A DNA stretch of 52,465 nt from an uncultured Thiotrichaceae bacterium. Its GTDB lineage: Bacteria > Pseudomonadota > Gammaproteobacteria > Thiotrichales > Thiotrichaceae. Where the stretch lies: positions 80,020 to 132,484 of the forward strand of contig CALAMO010000002.1 of NCBI GenBank assembly GCA_937925855.1, in the 5' to 3' direction. Positions 17,686-26,587 of the stretch are shown here, piece by piece; within the stretch, counting starts at the first letter, position 1, and each line of letters begins with the position of its first letter. Below the pieces are notes generated by a model. It made no database searches. It was not told the origin of the DNA and worked only from the letters and a program-made list of their open reading frames with translations. The translations under genes and the position numbers were made by a program.

Positions 17686-19392
17686 ATGGACCTTTATCTA
17701 TTTGTATCCGTCTGTCTGATTGTGCTGATGCTGTTGGCGCTCGCGATGTTCGCCGCTTTTTATCGGCGTGCGTCAAAAGATATGGCCTACGTGCGTACAG
17801 GTTTAGGCGGTGAGCGCATCATTGTCAATAGCGGTGCTTTTGTGTTTCCAATATTACATGACACGGTGCCGGTCAATATGAAAACGCTGCGGGTTGAGAT
17901 TTCGCGCTCTAATAATGTTGCGCTGATTACCCAAGACCCGCTGCGTGTTGATGTGGTGGCAGAATTTTTTCTGCGCGTTTCCCAAGAAGAGGATGCGATC
18001 TCGGTGGCGGCGCGTACCTTGGGGCGCCGAACGTTGGATCAGGAAGAGATTAAAGACTTTGTGGAGGCTCAGTGTGTGGCCGCGCTGCGTTCGGTGGCTT
18101 CCACGATGACGCTGGATGAGCTGCATGTGAAACGCACTGATTTTGAGCACAACGTGGAGCACACTTTAAACTCTGAGTTCCAAAAAAATGGTATGGAGCT
18201 AGTGTCGGTCTCACTGATGCGTTTGGATCAGACGGCGCGGGAATATTTCGATGAAAATAACTCGTTTGATGCCAGAGGTTTGGTGCGTTTGGATGAGGTG
18301 ACCGAGCTGAGTCGTAAGCGACGTAACGACATCGAACAGGAAAATAAAATCAAGATTCAGGAAAAAAATAAAGAAACGGAGCAGCAGCGTTTAGCGATCG
18401 AGCAGCAGGAAGTGGAGGCGCAGAAGAAGCAGGAAAAATACTTGGCTGAGCTTGAGGCGACTACCGCTAAGGACATTGAGGAAATTCGCTTGCAGCGCGA
18501 ACGTGAGATCGAAGAGATTAAGATTGCCAAAACGGTTGCGGTTGAAATGGCAACGCAAGACATGGAAGTGGCGCGGGCGCAGTTCGAGAAAAGTTCGGCG
18601 GAAGCCTGGATGTCCACTGACAAAGTTAAGGCAGATGCCGCTCGCCTAACGGAAGAAATCAGTACGGCGCGTGAGAAAGCCGAAGCAGAGCGCTTTAAAT
18701 TGGTTGAAATTATCGGCGCGCAAAAAGAGGCTAATCGCCAAACGATTATCGCTGAAGCGAATGCCGAGGTGGAAAGACTAGCGGCGAAAGCAGCACAGAT
18801 TCGCTATGAGGTCGAAGCCGCCGGTAAGAAGGCGCTTAATGAGGCGGCTAATCTGCTGGAAAATAAACAGATTGATATGCAGGTCAAGATGGAGATTGTG
18901 CGTCAGTTGCCGCAAATTATTAAAGAAACCGTTAAGCCAATCGAAAATATTGATGGCATTAAGATTATGCACCTCGACGGTTTAGGTGCGGCCACCGGCG
19001 GCGGAGTTGCGGCCAGTAGCAGCAGCTCCAGCGGTAATGCCGGTAGTGGCGGCGGCCAAGGTAGCCTGTCCGATCAGATCGTCAACAGTGCGTTGCGCTA
19101 TAGGGCGCAGGTGCCGCTGATTGATTCCTTGCTGAAGGAGGTGGATTTGAAAGGCGACAGCAGTGAAGGGCTGACGGATTTTATCCGTGAACAAATGCAA
19201 TCAACCGGTATTGTGGAAAAACGGCAGGCGGCAGCACCGCTTGAGCCTGAAGCGTCCAAACTAGCACCCAGTGGTGATCAGTCGTCCACCGCGCTGAAGG
19301 ATACCATCCCCCCAGAAACACCGGCGGAAATGGCGGATGGCAAGGATGAGCCGGTTGAGGCGGAGGTTATTATTGACGCGGGTAAAGGGTAG
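17686..19392 (+). CDS. Flotillin-like SPFH/Band 7 protein
   Basis: 568 aa. An N-terminal membrane anchor (residues 2-25) leads into an SPFH domain (to about 200). A long charged coiled coil rich in A-E-K follows (about 205-390), then a Ser/Gly linker (about 428-455) and an acidic tail. Flotillins oligomerise in membrane microdomains. The usual bacterial partner NfeD is not adjacent. Upstream, TATACT (17645-17650) is a plausible -10 and CTGGAG precedes the ATG by 10 bases. Confidence 0.9.
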   Translation: MDLYLFVSVCLIVLMLLALAMFAAFYRRASKDMAYVRTGLGGERIIVNSGAFVFPILHDTVPVNMKTLRVEISRSNNVALITQDPLRVDVVAEFFLRVSQEEDAISVAARTLGRRTLDQEEIKDFVEAQCVAALRSVASTMTLDELHVKRTDFEHNVEHTLNSEFQKNGMELVSVSLMRLDQTAREYFDENNSFDARGLVRLDEVTELSRKRRNDIEQENKIKIQEKNKETEQQRLAIEQQEVEAQKKQEKYLAELEATTAKDIEEIRLQREREIEEIKIAKTVAVEMATQDMEVARAQFEKSSAEAWMSTDKVKADAARLTEEISTAREKAEAERFKLVEIIGAQKEANRQTIIAEANAEVERLAAKAAQIRYEVEAAGKKALNEAANLLENKQIDMQVKMEIVRQLPQIIKETVKPIENIDGIKIMHLDGLGAATGGGVAASSSSSSGNAGSGGGQGSLSDQIVNSALRYRAQVPLIDSLLKEVDLKGDSSEGLTDFIREQMQSTGIVEKRQAAAPLEPEASKLAPSGDQSSTALKDTIPPETPAEMADGKDEPVEAEVIIDAGKG

Positions 19393-19521
19393 GCTGGGAC
19401 CGTTATGGCCACTCCCTATCTAAGTGCTGTGTCACTTGCCGCATGCGGTCTAGGCGCTCAGCACTCGACACCTCAGCGACGACGCTACAGTCCGCTGCGA
19501 GCCGTGGGTGTAGTGCAAAGC

Positions 19522-20562
19522 TCATGTGGCCCCCTGCTGTGCCAGCGCTTGCAGCGTATCGGTCGCAAACTCAAACGCATCTGAGAACATCTGTTCATCT
19601 GCGACGCCTGCGGCCGCAAAAGCTGTTTTTGCCGCATCGATCATCGGGGGAGGCCCACTCATATAAATATCGTGTCCCGCCAGATTATCGTGATCTGACA
19701 ACACGGCCTCATGCACCCAACCCGTGCGACCTGCCCAGTGGTCGTCGGCGTTGGGTTCGGATAAAACTGGGGTATAGCTGAGCCAGTCATAGCGCGCTGT
19801 CCAATCTTTAATCAGCGTGTCCATGTACAAATCTTGTTTGGCGCGCACCCCCCAATACAGTGCGACCGGACGGTCAACAGGCTGTTCCTTCATCTGTTCT
19901 AGCATGCTTTTCAGCGGAGCAAAACCGGTGCCGCCGCCGATTAAAATAATCGGGCGTGCTGAATCACGGATATAGAAGTTGCCCAGCGGCCCCTCCAAAC
20001 GGAGCAGCGCTTTTGGCTTCATATGCTCAAACACATGGCTGGTGAAGTAGCCGTCGGGTACGTGGCGGACATGCAGCTCCAGATACTGATCGTCATAGGG
20101 TGCGTTCGCCAGCGAAAAACCACGGCGTTTACCCCCGCGCAGCAGCAGGTCAATATACTGCCCGGCCTGGAAGCGCAGCCGCTCTGATGCGGGCAGTTTA
20201 AGCGTCATTTCCATGACATCATGGTTGAGTTTACGCAGTTTTTCGACCCGCACTGGCAGGACTTTCACCTCAATATCGTCCTCGGCATCCAGTGGCGGAC
20301 AGTCTACTTCGAGGTCGCTTAGGGCGACCGCCTGACACAGAAAGGCGCGGCCCTGTTCTTTATCGTAGGGTGCGAGTCCCATGGGTTCGCCAGCAGGGTA
20401 ATCCAGCTCGCCATTGAGCACGGTGACTGCACACGAGCTACAGGAACCGCCGCGACAGCCGTAGGGCAGCCTTAAGCCCTGGCGTAATCCAGCATCTAGA
20501 ATTAATTCTTGTTCTTCAACAGTAAATTGCTGGCCGCTGGGTTGGAGAGTGACGGTGTGCAT
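19522..20562 (-). CDS. 2Fe-2S/FAD NAD(P)H oxidoreductase (CDP-6-deoxyglucoseen-reductase-like)
   Basis: 346 aa from the ATG at 20562; a TTG four codons earlier is possible. The plant-type ferredoxin domain has C-x4-C-x2-C-x31-C (C36, C41, C44, C76). The FAD motif is RRGFSLANAP and the NAD part has LIGGGTGFAPLKSML and YMSGPPPMI. This is a self-contained electron-transfer reductase. Members are often annotated as CDP-6-deoxy-delta-3,4-glucoseen reductase and in gammaproteobacteria commonly occur near ubiD-related functions or in oxygenase systems. No oxygenase partner is adjacent, so its acceptor is unknown. Confidence 0.88.
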   Translation of the reverse strand: MHTVTLQPSGQQFTVEEQELILDAGLRQGLRLPYGCRGGSCSSCAVTVLNGELDYPAGEPMGLAPYDKEQGRAFLCQAVALSDLEVDCPPLDAEDDIEVKVLPVRVEKLRKLNHDVMEMTLKLPASERLRFQAGQYIDLLLRGGKRRGFSLANAPYDDQYLELHVRHVPDGYFTSHVFEHMKPKALLRLEGPLGNFYIRDSARPIILIGGGTGFAPLKSMLEQMKEQPVDRPVALYWGVRAKQDLYMDTLIKDWTARYDWLSYTPVLSEPNADDHWAGRTGWVHEAVLSDHDNLAGHDIYMSGPPPMIDAAKTAFAAAGVADEQMFSDAFEFATDTLQALAQQGAT

Positions 20563-20717
20563 GTAGGTATCCAATCGGAGAAAGTCGGACGATTTTAGCG
20601 GTATTGTGCCGTCGGCGACAAGGGGGCGGATGAAGCGTCGCCCAGCCTTGCATCAGTGTGCTTGGCCTGATCAGTATGGCTTTTAACGCTACAGTAGTGT
20701 GCTATTCTTTAGCTGCT

Positions 20718-21452
20718 ATGAACACATTTTTTCGCATTCTATGCATCAGCGTCTTCAGCACGGCTGGGGCCTATGCTGATTACAGCGCACCGTTTACGCC
20801 ATTAGATCAAAAGGCCCGCGCTGCCACCGATGATTTTATCCCGTCGGGCTGGCGCGCTATTGCGCTGGCACAGGGTGATTTAAACCAGGACGAGCGCACC
20901 GATTATGCGCTGGTGATTCAGCAAATAGACCCGGAAAATATCCATAGTGTAGGTGGCTTAGTGGCGGTGGAAATCGATGCCAACCCACGGCATCTGCTGC
21001 TAGTGTTCACGGATACCTCAGAGGCTGATCATGCCGGTGTGGGCGAAAGGCTGCGCCGTAAACGTATCTATCGCCGCTTTATTCCCAGCTTAAACCCAGA
21101 GCACCCTGATAGAGCGGAGCCGCTGTCTTATATCGGTATTAACACGGGTCTGCTGGAGGTTAAGTTTGAGTCATGGGGCGAGGCGTACTCCTGGGAACGC
21201 GATGACCTGACGTTTAAATTTCGCTATGACGCATCGTCCGAAACCTTCCCGCTGATTAGTTTTGAGCAGCGCAACGTCCATAAAGCGACGGGCATGTTTA
21301 AGGACGTGAGCGTTGATTTGTTGCAGTATGAAATACAGCGGGCGGCGGGCAGTATGTCTAGCCCCAAGCATCGCAAATCGCAGGCTGACTTTATACCCAC
21401 ACAGGACTGGACGCTCTGTGATATTAAACAGCCGCTGAGCTTCTTTCCGTGA
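20718..21452 (+). CDS. Exported hypothetical protein
   Basis: 244 aa from the ATG at 20718, where a signal peptide begins (MNTFFRILCISVFSTAGAYA-D); a longer frame from 20658 would bury it. The mature part has GDLNQDERTDYALVIQ, an FG-GAP/VCBS-like calcium loop pattern, and is rich in charged residues. Similar periplasmic proteins of unknown function occur in many gammaproteobacteria. It lies 13 bases upstream of the EamA transporter gene. Confidence 0.8.
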   Translation: MNTFFRILCISVFSTAGAYADYSAPFTPLDQKARAATDDFIPSGWRAIALAQGDLNQDERTDYALVIQQIDPENIHSVGGLVAVEIDANPRHLLLVFTDTSEADHAGVGERLRRKRIYRRFIPSLNPEHPDRAEPLSYIGINTGLLEVKFESWGEAYSWERDDLTFKFRYDASSETFPLISFEQRNVHKATGMFKDVSVDLLQYEIQRAAGSMSSPKHRKSQADFIPTQDWTLCDIKQPLSFFP

Positions 21453-21465
21453 TATAAAGCGCGCT

Positions 21466-22368
21466 ATGAATAACCGCAACGGTATACTGTTGATGCTGTG
21501 CGCGATGGCGGGTTTTACGCTGGAAGATGTTTTCTTCAAGCAGCTATCGGCTACGTTTTCGACTGCCCAGCTGCTGCTGACTTCTGGGGTATTTGGCACC
21601 TTGTTTTTTGCCACGATGAGCCTGAGAAAAGGCCACTCATTGTTCAGTGCGCATAACTGGACACGTATAAGCCTGCTTCGCATGTTGGGCGAAGCGGTTG
21701 CGGCGGTGGCCTTTATTAAAGCGCTGTCGCTCATCCCGCTGCCGACCGTTGCGGCGGTGTTTCAGGTGACGCCGCTGGGCTTAACTATGGGAGCGGCGCT
21801 GTTCTTAGGAGAGCAGGTTGGCTGGCGGCGCTGGCTCGCCATTTTGATTGGGTTTGTGGGCGTTATGCTAATCATTAAGCCAGGTTTCAGTACCTTTGAT
21901 CCTGCGGTGCTATGGGTGATTGTGGCGGTTTTTGGCACGGTTACCAGAGACCTAGTGACGCGCGTTATTTCCGGCCAAGTTGCTTCTTCCGTCATCTCAT
22001 TCCAGGCGTTTCTGGCGGTTATCCTAGTATCGATACTGCTGTTATGGCTGACACCTGATGAACTGCGAGCGGTGTCTGCGCAGCACAGTGTATTATTTGC
22101 GGGGGCGATTGTGTTTGGTATCGCGGGCTATTATGCCATTGTCACAGCAATGCGGGTGGGCGACGCGGCGGCGGTTGCGCCGTTTCGGTATTCGCGGCTG
22201 CTATTTTCGCTGATAACGGGGGCGCTGATTTTTGGGGAGCATCTGGATGGTTTGAGTTTGTTAGGGGCGGTGATTATTATTGCTACCGGCCTGTATACCT
22301 TTATTCGAGAGCGGCGTTTGGCGGCGGAGGTTTTGGCTAGGTCGGTTGAGGTGGCAGATAATGATTAG
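21466..22368 (+). CDS. EamA/DMT-family transporter
   Basis: 300 aa with about ten hydrophobic segments in two EamA halves. The first half is about 5-135 and the second about 145-285, with the characteristic LPTVAAVFQVTPL and AAAVAPFRYSRLLFS segments. These proteins are usually metabolite exporters; the substrate cannot be read from sequence. Its stop overlaps the convergent enoyl-CoA hydratase end by 4 bases. Confidence 0.9.
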   Translation: MNNRNGILLMLCAMAGFTLEDVFFKQLSATFSTAQLLLTSGVFGTLFFATMSLRKGHSLFSAHNWTRISLLRMLGEAVAAVAFIKALSLIPLPTVAAVFQVTPLGLTMGAALFLGEQVGWRRWLAILIGFVGVMLIIKPGFSTFDPAVLWVIVAVFGTVTRDLVTRVISGQVASSVISFQAFLAVILVSILLLWLTPDELRAVSAQHSVLFAGAIVFGIAGYYAIVTAMRVGDAAAVAPFRYSRLLFSLITGALIFGEHLDGLSLLGAVIIIATGLYTFIRERRLAAEVLARSVEVADND

Positions 22369-23150
22369 CCCCGCGCCCAGTTAGGCTGGCGCTTCTCAAT
22401 AAAGGCATCTACCCCTTCCAGCGTATCATCCATCAGCATATTACAGGTGATCGCTTCGCTCGCCAGCGTATAAGCCTCATCCAGCGGTTTGCCCAGCTGC
22501 TGATAAAACAATTCCTTGCCCAGTTGAATCGCACTCGGTGGCTTAGCCGCGATTTTCTCCGCCATGGCGAGTACCGCTGCATCCAGCTCGTCCGCCGTCA
22601 CGACTTGATTCACCAGTCCCTGCTCTTTTGCGGTCGGCGCATCGATAAATTCACCGGTCAGCAGCATTTCCATTGCGGCTTTGCGTCCAATATTACGACT
22701 CAGTGCCACCGCTGGCGTGGAACAGAATAGGCCAAGCGTAATGCCAGATACGGCAAAACGCGCCTTATCGCTAGCGACGGCTAGGTCACAAGCGGCAGCC
22801 AGCTGACAGCCCGCTGCGGTAGCGGTGGCGTGCACGCTAGCAATCACCGGCTGTGGCAGGGCTTCAATGCGTTGCATCATCGCACCACAGCGGCCGAATA
22901 AGTCTTTAATAAATTCACGGTTACTGTTAGCCCGCATTTCCTTGAGGTCATGCCCGACACAAAAAGCACGCCCACTGGCTTTCAGGATCACAACGCGCAC
23001 GGCAGCATCCGCCTTAATCGCATCCAGTGCCTGCGTCATCGCCGCCAGCAGTTCGCCGGATAGCGCATTGAATTGAGCGGGGCGATTCAATGTCAGCGTG
23101 GTGATTCCGTTATTATCTTCGCGTAATAGCAGGGCGGCATCTTGTGGCAT
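22365..23150 (-). CDS. Enoyl-CoA hydratase/isomerase family protein
   Basis: 261-aa crotonase-fold protein. RPAQFNALSGELL, SGRAFCVGHDLKEM and ATATAAGCQLAAACDLAVAS form the CoA and oxyanion-hole regions. The conserved catalytic Glu positions of true hydratases are not obvious in the GLFCSTPAVALSRNIG segment, so the substrate may differ from fatty enoyl-CoA. It is a single-gene unit between convergent and divergent neighbours. Confidence 0.88.
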   Translation of the reverse strand: MPQDAALLLREDNNGITTLTLNRPAQFNALSGELLAAMTQALDAIKADAAVRVVILKASGRAFCVGHDLKEMRANSNREFIKDLFGRCGAMMQRIEALPQPVIASVHATATAAGCQLAAACDLAVASDKARFAVSGITLGLFCSTPAVALSRNIGRKAAMEMLLTGEFIDAPTAKEQGLVNQVVTADELDAAVLAMAEKIAAKPPSAIQLGKELFYQQLGKPLDEAYTLASEAITCNMLMDDTLEGVDAFIEKRQPNWARG

Positions 23151-23341
23151 GAGCGTTTTCCTCCGGTGGCATTGTTCAGCAATATACGACTTTGTGCATG
23201 CACTGACAAATATTAGCCGTCTATGGGGCTACGGTAATTCCAGCGTGTAGCCTGGGTGTGGTGAGTTTCCCGCTGTCTCCATTGGCCTTGGTTGCTAGTT
23301 CGGTTTTTAGCTACTAATATAAGTCAAAGCGAGGAAATAAA

Positions 23342-24115
23342 ATGAAAACAAAATCAGAAATTGTTTCTAACTGGCTGCCGCGCTATACCGGTCTAACGCT
23401 GGACGCGATTGGGCGTCATATTCTGCTGGTAAATTTTAATCATTATGTCGAGTTATTTGCCGAATGGCACGATGTGCCAGTGATGGGTAAAGATCATTCT
23501 ATGCCTAGTGCCACGGCTGATGGCATCACGATCATAAACTTTGGCATGGGGAGTGCGAATGCGGCGACCATTATGGATCTACTTACCGCGATTCATCCCA
23601 AAGCCTGTCTGTTTTTGGGGAAGTGTGGCGGACTGAAGAAGAAAAACCGGCTGGGTGATCTCATCTTACCGATTGCGGCGGTTCGCGGCGAAGGCACCTC
23701 AAACGATTATTTTCCACCTGAGGTGCCCGCGCTACCCGCATTTAGCCTGCAAAAAGCGGTGTCTACCACTATGTCGCGCCAGCTCCAATTGGAATATTGG
23801 ACAGGCACGGTATACACCACAAACCGCCGGGTGTGGGAACATGATGCACGCTTTAAGAAGCGGCTGCGTAAAATGCGTTGTATGGCGATTGACATGGAAA
23901 CGGCGACGATTTTCACGACGGGCTTTTACAATGAAATCCCCAGCGGGGCGCTGTTGATGGTATCTGACCAGCCGATGGTGCCGGATGGGGTGAAGACGGA
24001 ACAAAGTGACCACATCGTCACCCAAAATTTTGCCCACCAGCATTTACGGGTGGGGATTGAGTCGCTGCATGAGCTAAAGAATAACGGCCTATCGGTTAAG
24101 CATCTGCGGTTTTAG
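23342..24115 (+). CDS. amn: AMP nucleosidase (short form)
   Basis: 257 aa of the nucleoside phosphorylase superfamily. INFGMGSANAATIMDLL and CLFLGKCGGLK mark the purine/phosphate site, and AIDMETATIF is the conserved nucleoside-binding Met-Glu motif. The VSDQPMVPDGVKTEQSD region matches short AMP nucleosidases, which split AMP to adenine and ribose 5-phosphate. It lacks the extra N-terminal domain of E. coli Amn. A GAGG site lies 8 bases before the ATG. Confidence 0.85.
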   Translation: MKTKSEIVSNWLPRYTGLTLDAIGRHILLVNFNHYVELFAEWHDVPVMGKDHSMPSATADGITIINFGMGSANAATIMDLLTAIHPKACLFLGKCGGLKKKNRLGDLILPIAAVRGEGTSNDYFPPEVPALPAFSLQKAVSTTMSRQLQLEYWTGTVYTTNRRVWEHDARFKKRLRKMRCMAIDMETATIFTTGFYNEIPSGALLMVSDQPMVPDGVKTEQSDHIVTQNFAHQHLRVGIESLHELKNNGLSVKHLRF

Positions 24116-24140
24116 TGGGTGCATCGTAAGCGCATTGCTT

Positions 24141-25268
24141 TTAAGCCGCTACAAAGCTGAAACCGTCATCCGTCATCCGCATCGCGCATCCTTGCTCGAT
24201 AGACGCCTGTGCCGCCATGCCCAGTGCGACGGCGCGCAGCCCATCGTTCATGCTGACTTCCACTGGGCTACCCTCCAAAATTGCGTGCCGAAAACCGACA
24301 TGCTGGTAATAGGTTGAGCCATTATGGTCACCTGCGGCCAGCAGGGTTTCGTCCACTGGAATTTCCTGTAGCTGCGGGCCTTGTGGGTGGCGTGGGCTTA
24401 GGGTTATTTGCGGTATGGGTGCTGGGCCGAGTGTTGCTGTCGGCCAAAAGCGTCCTGGGCCTGGAATCTGACACTCAACTTTGGCGGCGCTGCCAACGAC
24501 GCTGATTTCTTCCTGATAGCGTGAGCCTTCTGCGAACATGCACAGTTCCAACATGGCCCGCTTGCCGCTGGCAAAATCGACGATGACATAGGCGTTGTCC
24601 AGAATATCGGGCGTCTCGCCGTCGTAGCGCTCGTCCAGGTGGTTGACATCTATGCCGCCGGAGGCATAAACCCGCACGGCCTCATCATGAAGCAATAGCC
24701 GCATTAGATCGAAGAAGTGGCAGCACTTTTCTACCAGCGTGCCGCCAGAATTGCGATTAAAGCGGTTCCAGTCGTTCACCTTCTCTAGAAAAGGAAAGCG
24801 GTGCTCGCGGATAGTGAGCATGGTGACTGCGCCTAAGGCATGGCCTGCAACCTGTGCACGCAGGGCAGCGATCGGAGGCATGTAGCGGTATTCCATCGCG
24901 ACCCATACTGGACTAGGGTGCTTGGCGGCAAGTGTGTGTAAGGCCAATATATCTGCCGGATCGGTGCAGGCCGGTTTCTCAACTAGAATAGGGCGCTGCG
25001 ATTGGGCGAAGAGCTGTTTGAGCTGGTCGGCATGTTGATAGTTGGGGGTGGTGATGACCCAGGCATCGATGTCGCTGCGGGCCAGCATAGCGTCGAGATC
25101 GGTGGCGAAGTGAGCCTTGGGAGCCAGCTTGGCCGCACTGGCACGCATAGCGGCGTCCGGTTCTAGAATGGCGGTGATGTTCGAGCCTTCGATTAGGGCC
25201 AGATTACGCAGGTGTTCGTGGCCCATCATGCCACAGCCGATAAAGGCGTAGTTGAGGCTTTGGCTCAT
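24141..25268 (-). CDS. Gfo/Idh/MocA-family oxidoreductase
   Basis: 375 aa. The N-terminal Rossmann fold has GCGMMGHEHLRNL, and the conserved E-K-P motif (VEKPACTD) provides the catalytic Lys. The C-terminal beta sheet domain has the NSGGTLVEKCCHFFDLMRLL segment. The family oxidises or epimerises sugars and inositols with NAD(P). The substrate is unknown and there are no sugar genes beside it. It is convergent with amn, with a 25-base gap. Confidence 0.88.
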   Translation of the reverse strand: MSQSLNYAFIGCGMMGHEHLRNLALIEGSNITAILEPDAAMRASAAKLAPKAHFATDLDAMLARSDIDAWVITTPNYQHADQLKQLFAQSQRPILVEKPACTDPADILALHTLAAKHPSPVWVAMEYRYMPPIAALRAQVAGHALGAVTMLTIREHRFPFLEKVNDWNRFNRNSGGTLVEKCCHFFDLMRLLLHDEAVRVYASGGIDVNHLDERYDGETPDILDNAYVIVDFASGKRAMLELCMFAEGSRYQEEISVVGSAAKVECQIPGPGRFWPTATLGPAPIPQITLSPRHPQGPQLQEIPVDETLLAAGDHNGSTYYQHVGFRHAILEGSPVEVSMNDGLRAVALGMAAQASIEQGCAMRMTDDGFSFVAA

Positions 25269-25310
25269 GTGCTATGACTCGTGCGTAAAGGTGGTCTGTG
25301 TTGCCATCAT

Positions 25311-26102
25311 TTAATTATCCTTAGGGTTGGCCAGTAACTCGCCCTTGTCTTTAAACCGGATACTGCCGTCATTTTGTGGCGCACCGATTAATTCCAACGC
25401 CGCGCCAATCGAGGCATCCGCTGTGCCCGACGGTTTAACGAACACCTCATATTCAAAGCGTCCCGCCGGTTCAATCGTAGCACCGCCATCGAGCACCACC
25501 ATTGTATCTTGGGATTCTAGTTCAACGGTGAGTGCATTGCCGTCTTTATCGCCTGCAATATTTGCCTGATAACGTCCCCCCAGATTGAGTTGAATCGGGT
25601 TATTGATCTGGCCTTCATCCCAGAGCAAGCGGCCATTGGCCATTGGGATTTGCTGGCGATCCCAGCTAATATCATCGAGGTTAGCAATCAGCGTGCCTGC
25701 TAATTGCACTGGAATGCTACGTCCTGGTGGCATCAGCTGTTGCAGGTTAGCCGCATCCATTTCGGCACGCAGCGGAGCGCAGTGTAAATCTTGACTCAGC
25801 GCGGAGAGACCACACTGGCCGCGTACCTGTACGGTTTTAACCTCTGCCTCCAAATCAGCGGCGATGTGGCCACTAAGGATTTTTTTGGGGGCGAACGTCC
25901 AGCTGAGGTCGTTGATGGTTGCCTGTGGTGTGGTGAGGCGTTGTATCTGCCCCTGCCACAGCGAACCACTGACCCCGGCAATTTGCAGATCTGGGCGCAG
26001 CTTGATAATTTGTTGTATGACCAGCGGCAGCGGTGCCAGCACGATCAGCGACACAGCGAAACTAAGCATACCGGCGAATAGCCAAAACAGTACTTTTTTC
26101 AT
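25311..26102 (-). CDS. gspN: Type II secretion protein GspN
   Basis: 263 aa with one N-terminal membrane segment (about 4-30) followed by a periplasmic beta-rich domain. LRPDLQIAGVSGSLWQGQ near the start and AQNDGSIRFKDKGE-type C-terminus (APQNDGSIRFKDKGELL) match GspN. It is an accessory inner-membrane component of T2SS. It overlaps gspM by 4 bases. Confidence 0.85.
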   Translation of the reverse strand: MKKVLFWLFAGMLSFAVSLIVLAPLPLVIQQIIKLRPDLQIAGVSGSLWQGQIQRLTTPQATINDLSWTFAPKKILSGHIAADLEAEVKTVQVRGQCGLSALSQDLHCAPLRAEMDAANLQQLMPPGRSIPVQLAGTLIANLDDISWDRQQIPMANGRLLWDEGQINNPIQLNLGGRYQANIAGDKDGNALTVELESQDTMVVLDGGATIEPAGRFEYEVFVKPSGTADASIGAALELIGAPQNDGSIRFKDKGELLANPKDN

Positions 26103-26587
26103 CGTTCCAGGGTTAAATCCACGCCGGTTAGGCCGGTTGTTGGTGTTGGGATCAGCATCATATTGCTGGCTTTGATATTGTATTCTTGTTCCATATCGCC
26201 AATGAATTGCATCAGCGCATCAAAATTCGCATTTTCCAGTTTCAGGCTCACCGCATTACGGCTTTTAGCTTCCGAACGTACCAGTACGCCCTGCTGATTG
26301 AGCTGATAGCGTTGTAACAGGGGATTGGCGAGTATCTGTACGCTGGTGGTGGTATCGATAACTCGCTTCGACTGTTTCGCCTGTTGGAGTGCGGTGACCT
26401 GCTGCTGTGCTTCGCGGATGAAACTGCGATCTTCTAACGTGGCGTTGATGTCGCGTGCGAGATCGGCTTTGTAGCGCTGTAGCGGCTTCCAGCCGTAGAA
26501 ATACAGCAGCAGCACCAGTAAAGCAAAACTGCCGATTAGCACCAAATTGCGCTCCCGTTCGGAGAGCGCCATAAACCATGCTTTCAT
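26099..26587 (-). CDS. gspM: Type II secretion protein GspM
   Basis: 162 aa. Short cytoplasmic start (MKAWFMALSERERNLV), one membrane segment (about 14-30) with a W at the exit, a coiled region and a ferredoxin-like C-terminal domain. It pairs with GspL in the inner-membrane platform. Its ends overlap gspL and gspN by 4 bases each, indicating coupled translation. Confidence 0.88.
   Translation of the reverse strand: MKAWFMALSERERNLVLIGSFALLVLLLYFYGWKPLQRYKADLARDINATLEDRSFIREAQQQVTALQQAKQSKRVIDTTTSVQILANPLLQRYQLNQQGVLVRSEAKSRNAVSLKLENANFDALMQFIGDMEQEYNIKASNMMLIPTPTTGLTGVDLTLER

Noticed and set aside
19393-19521. Possible small gene or RNA between the flotillin and reductase genes
   Set aside because: Only 129 bases between convergent ends; no start with a ribosome site and no clear terminator stem was found.
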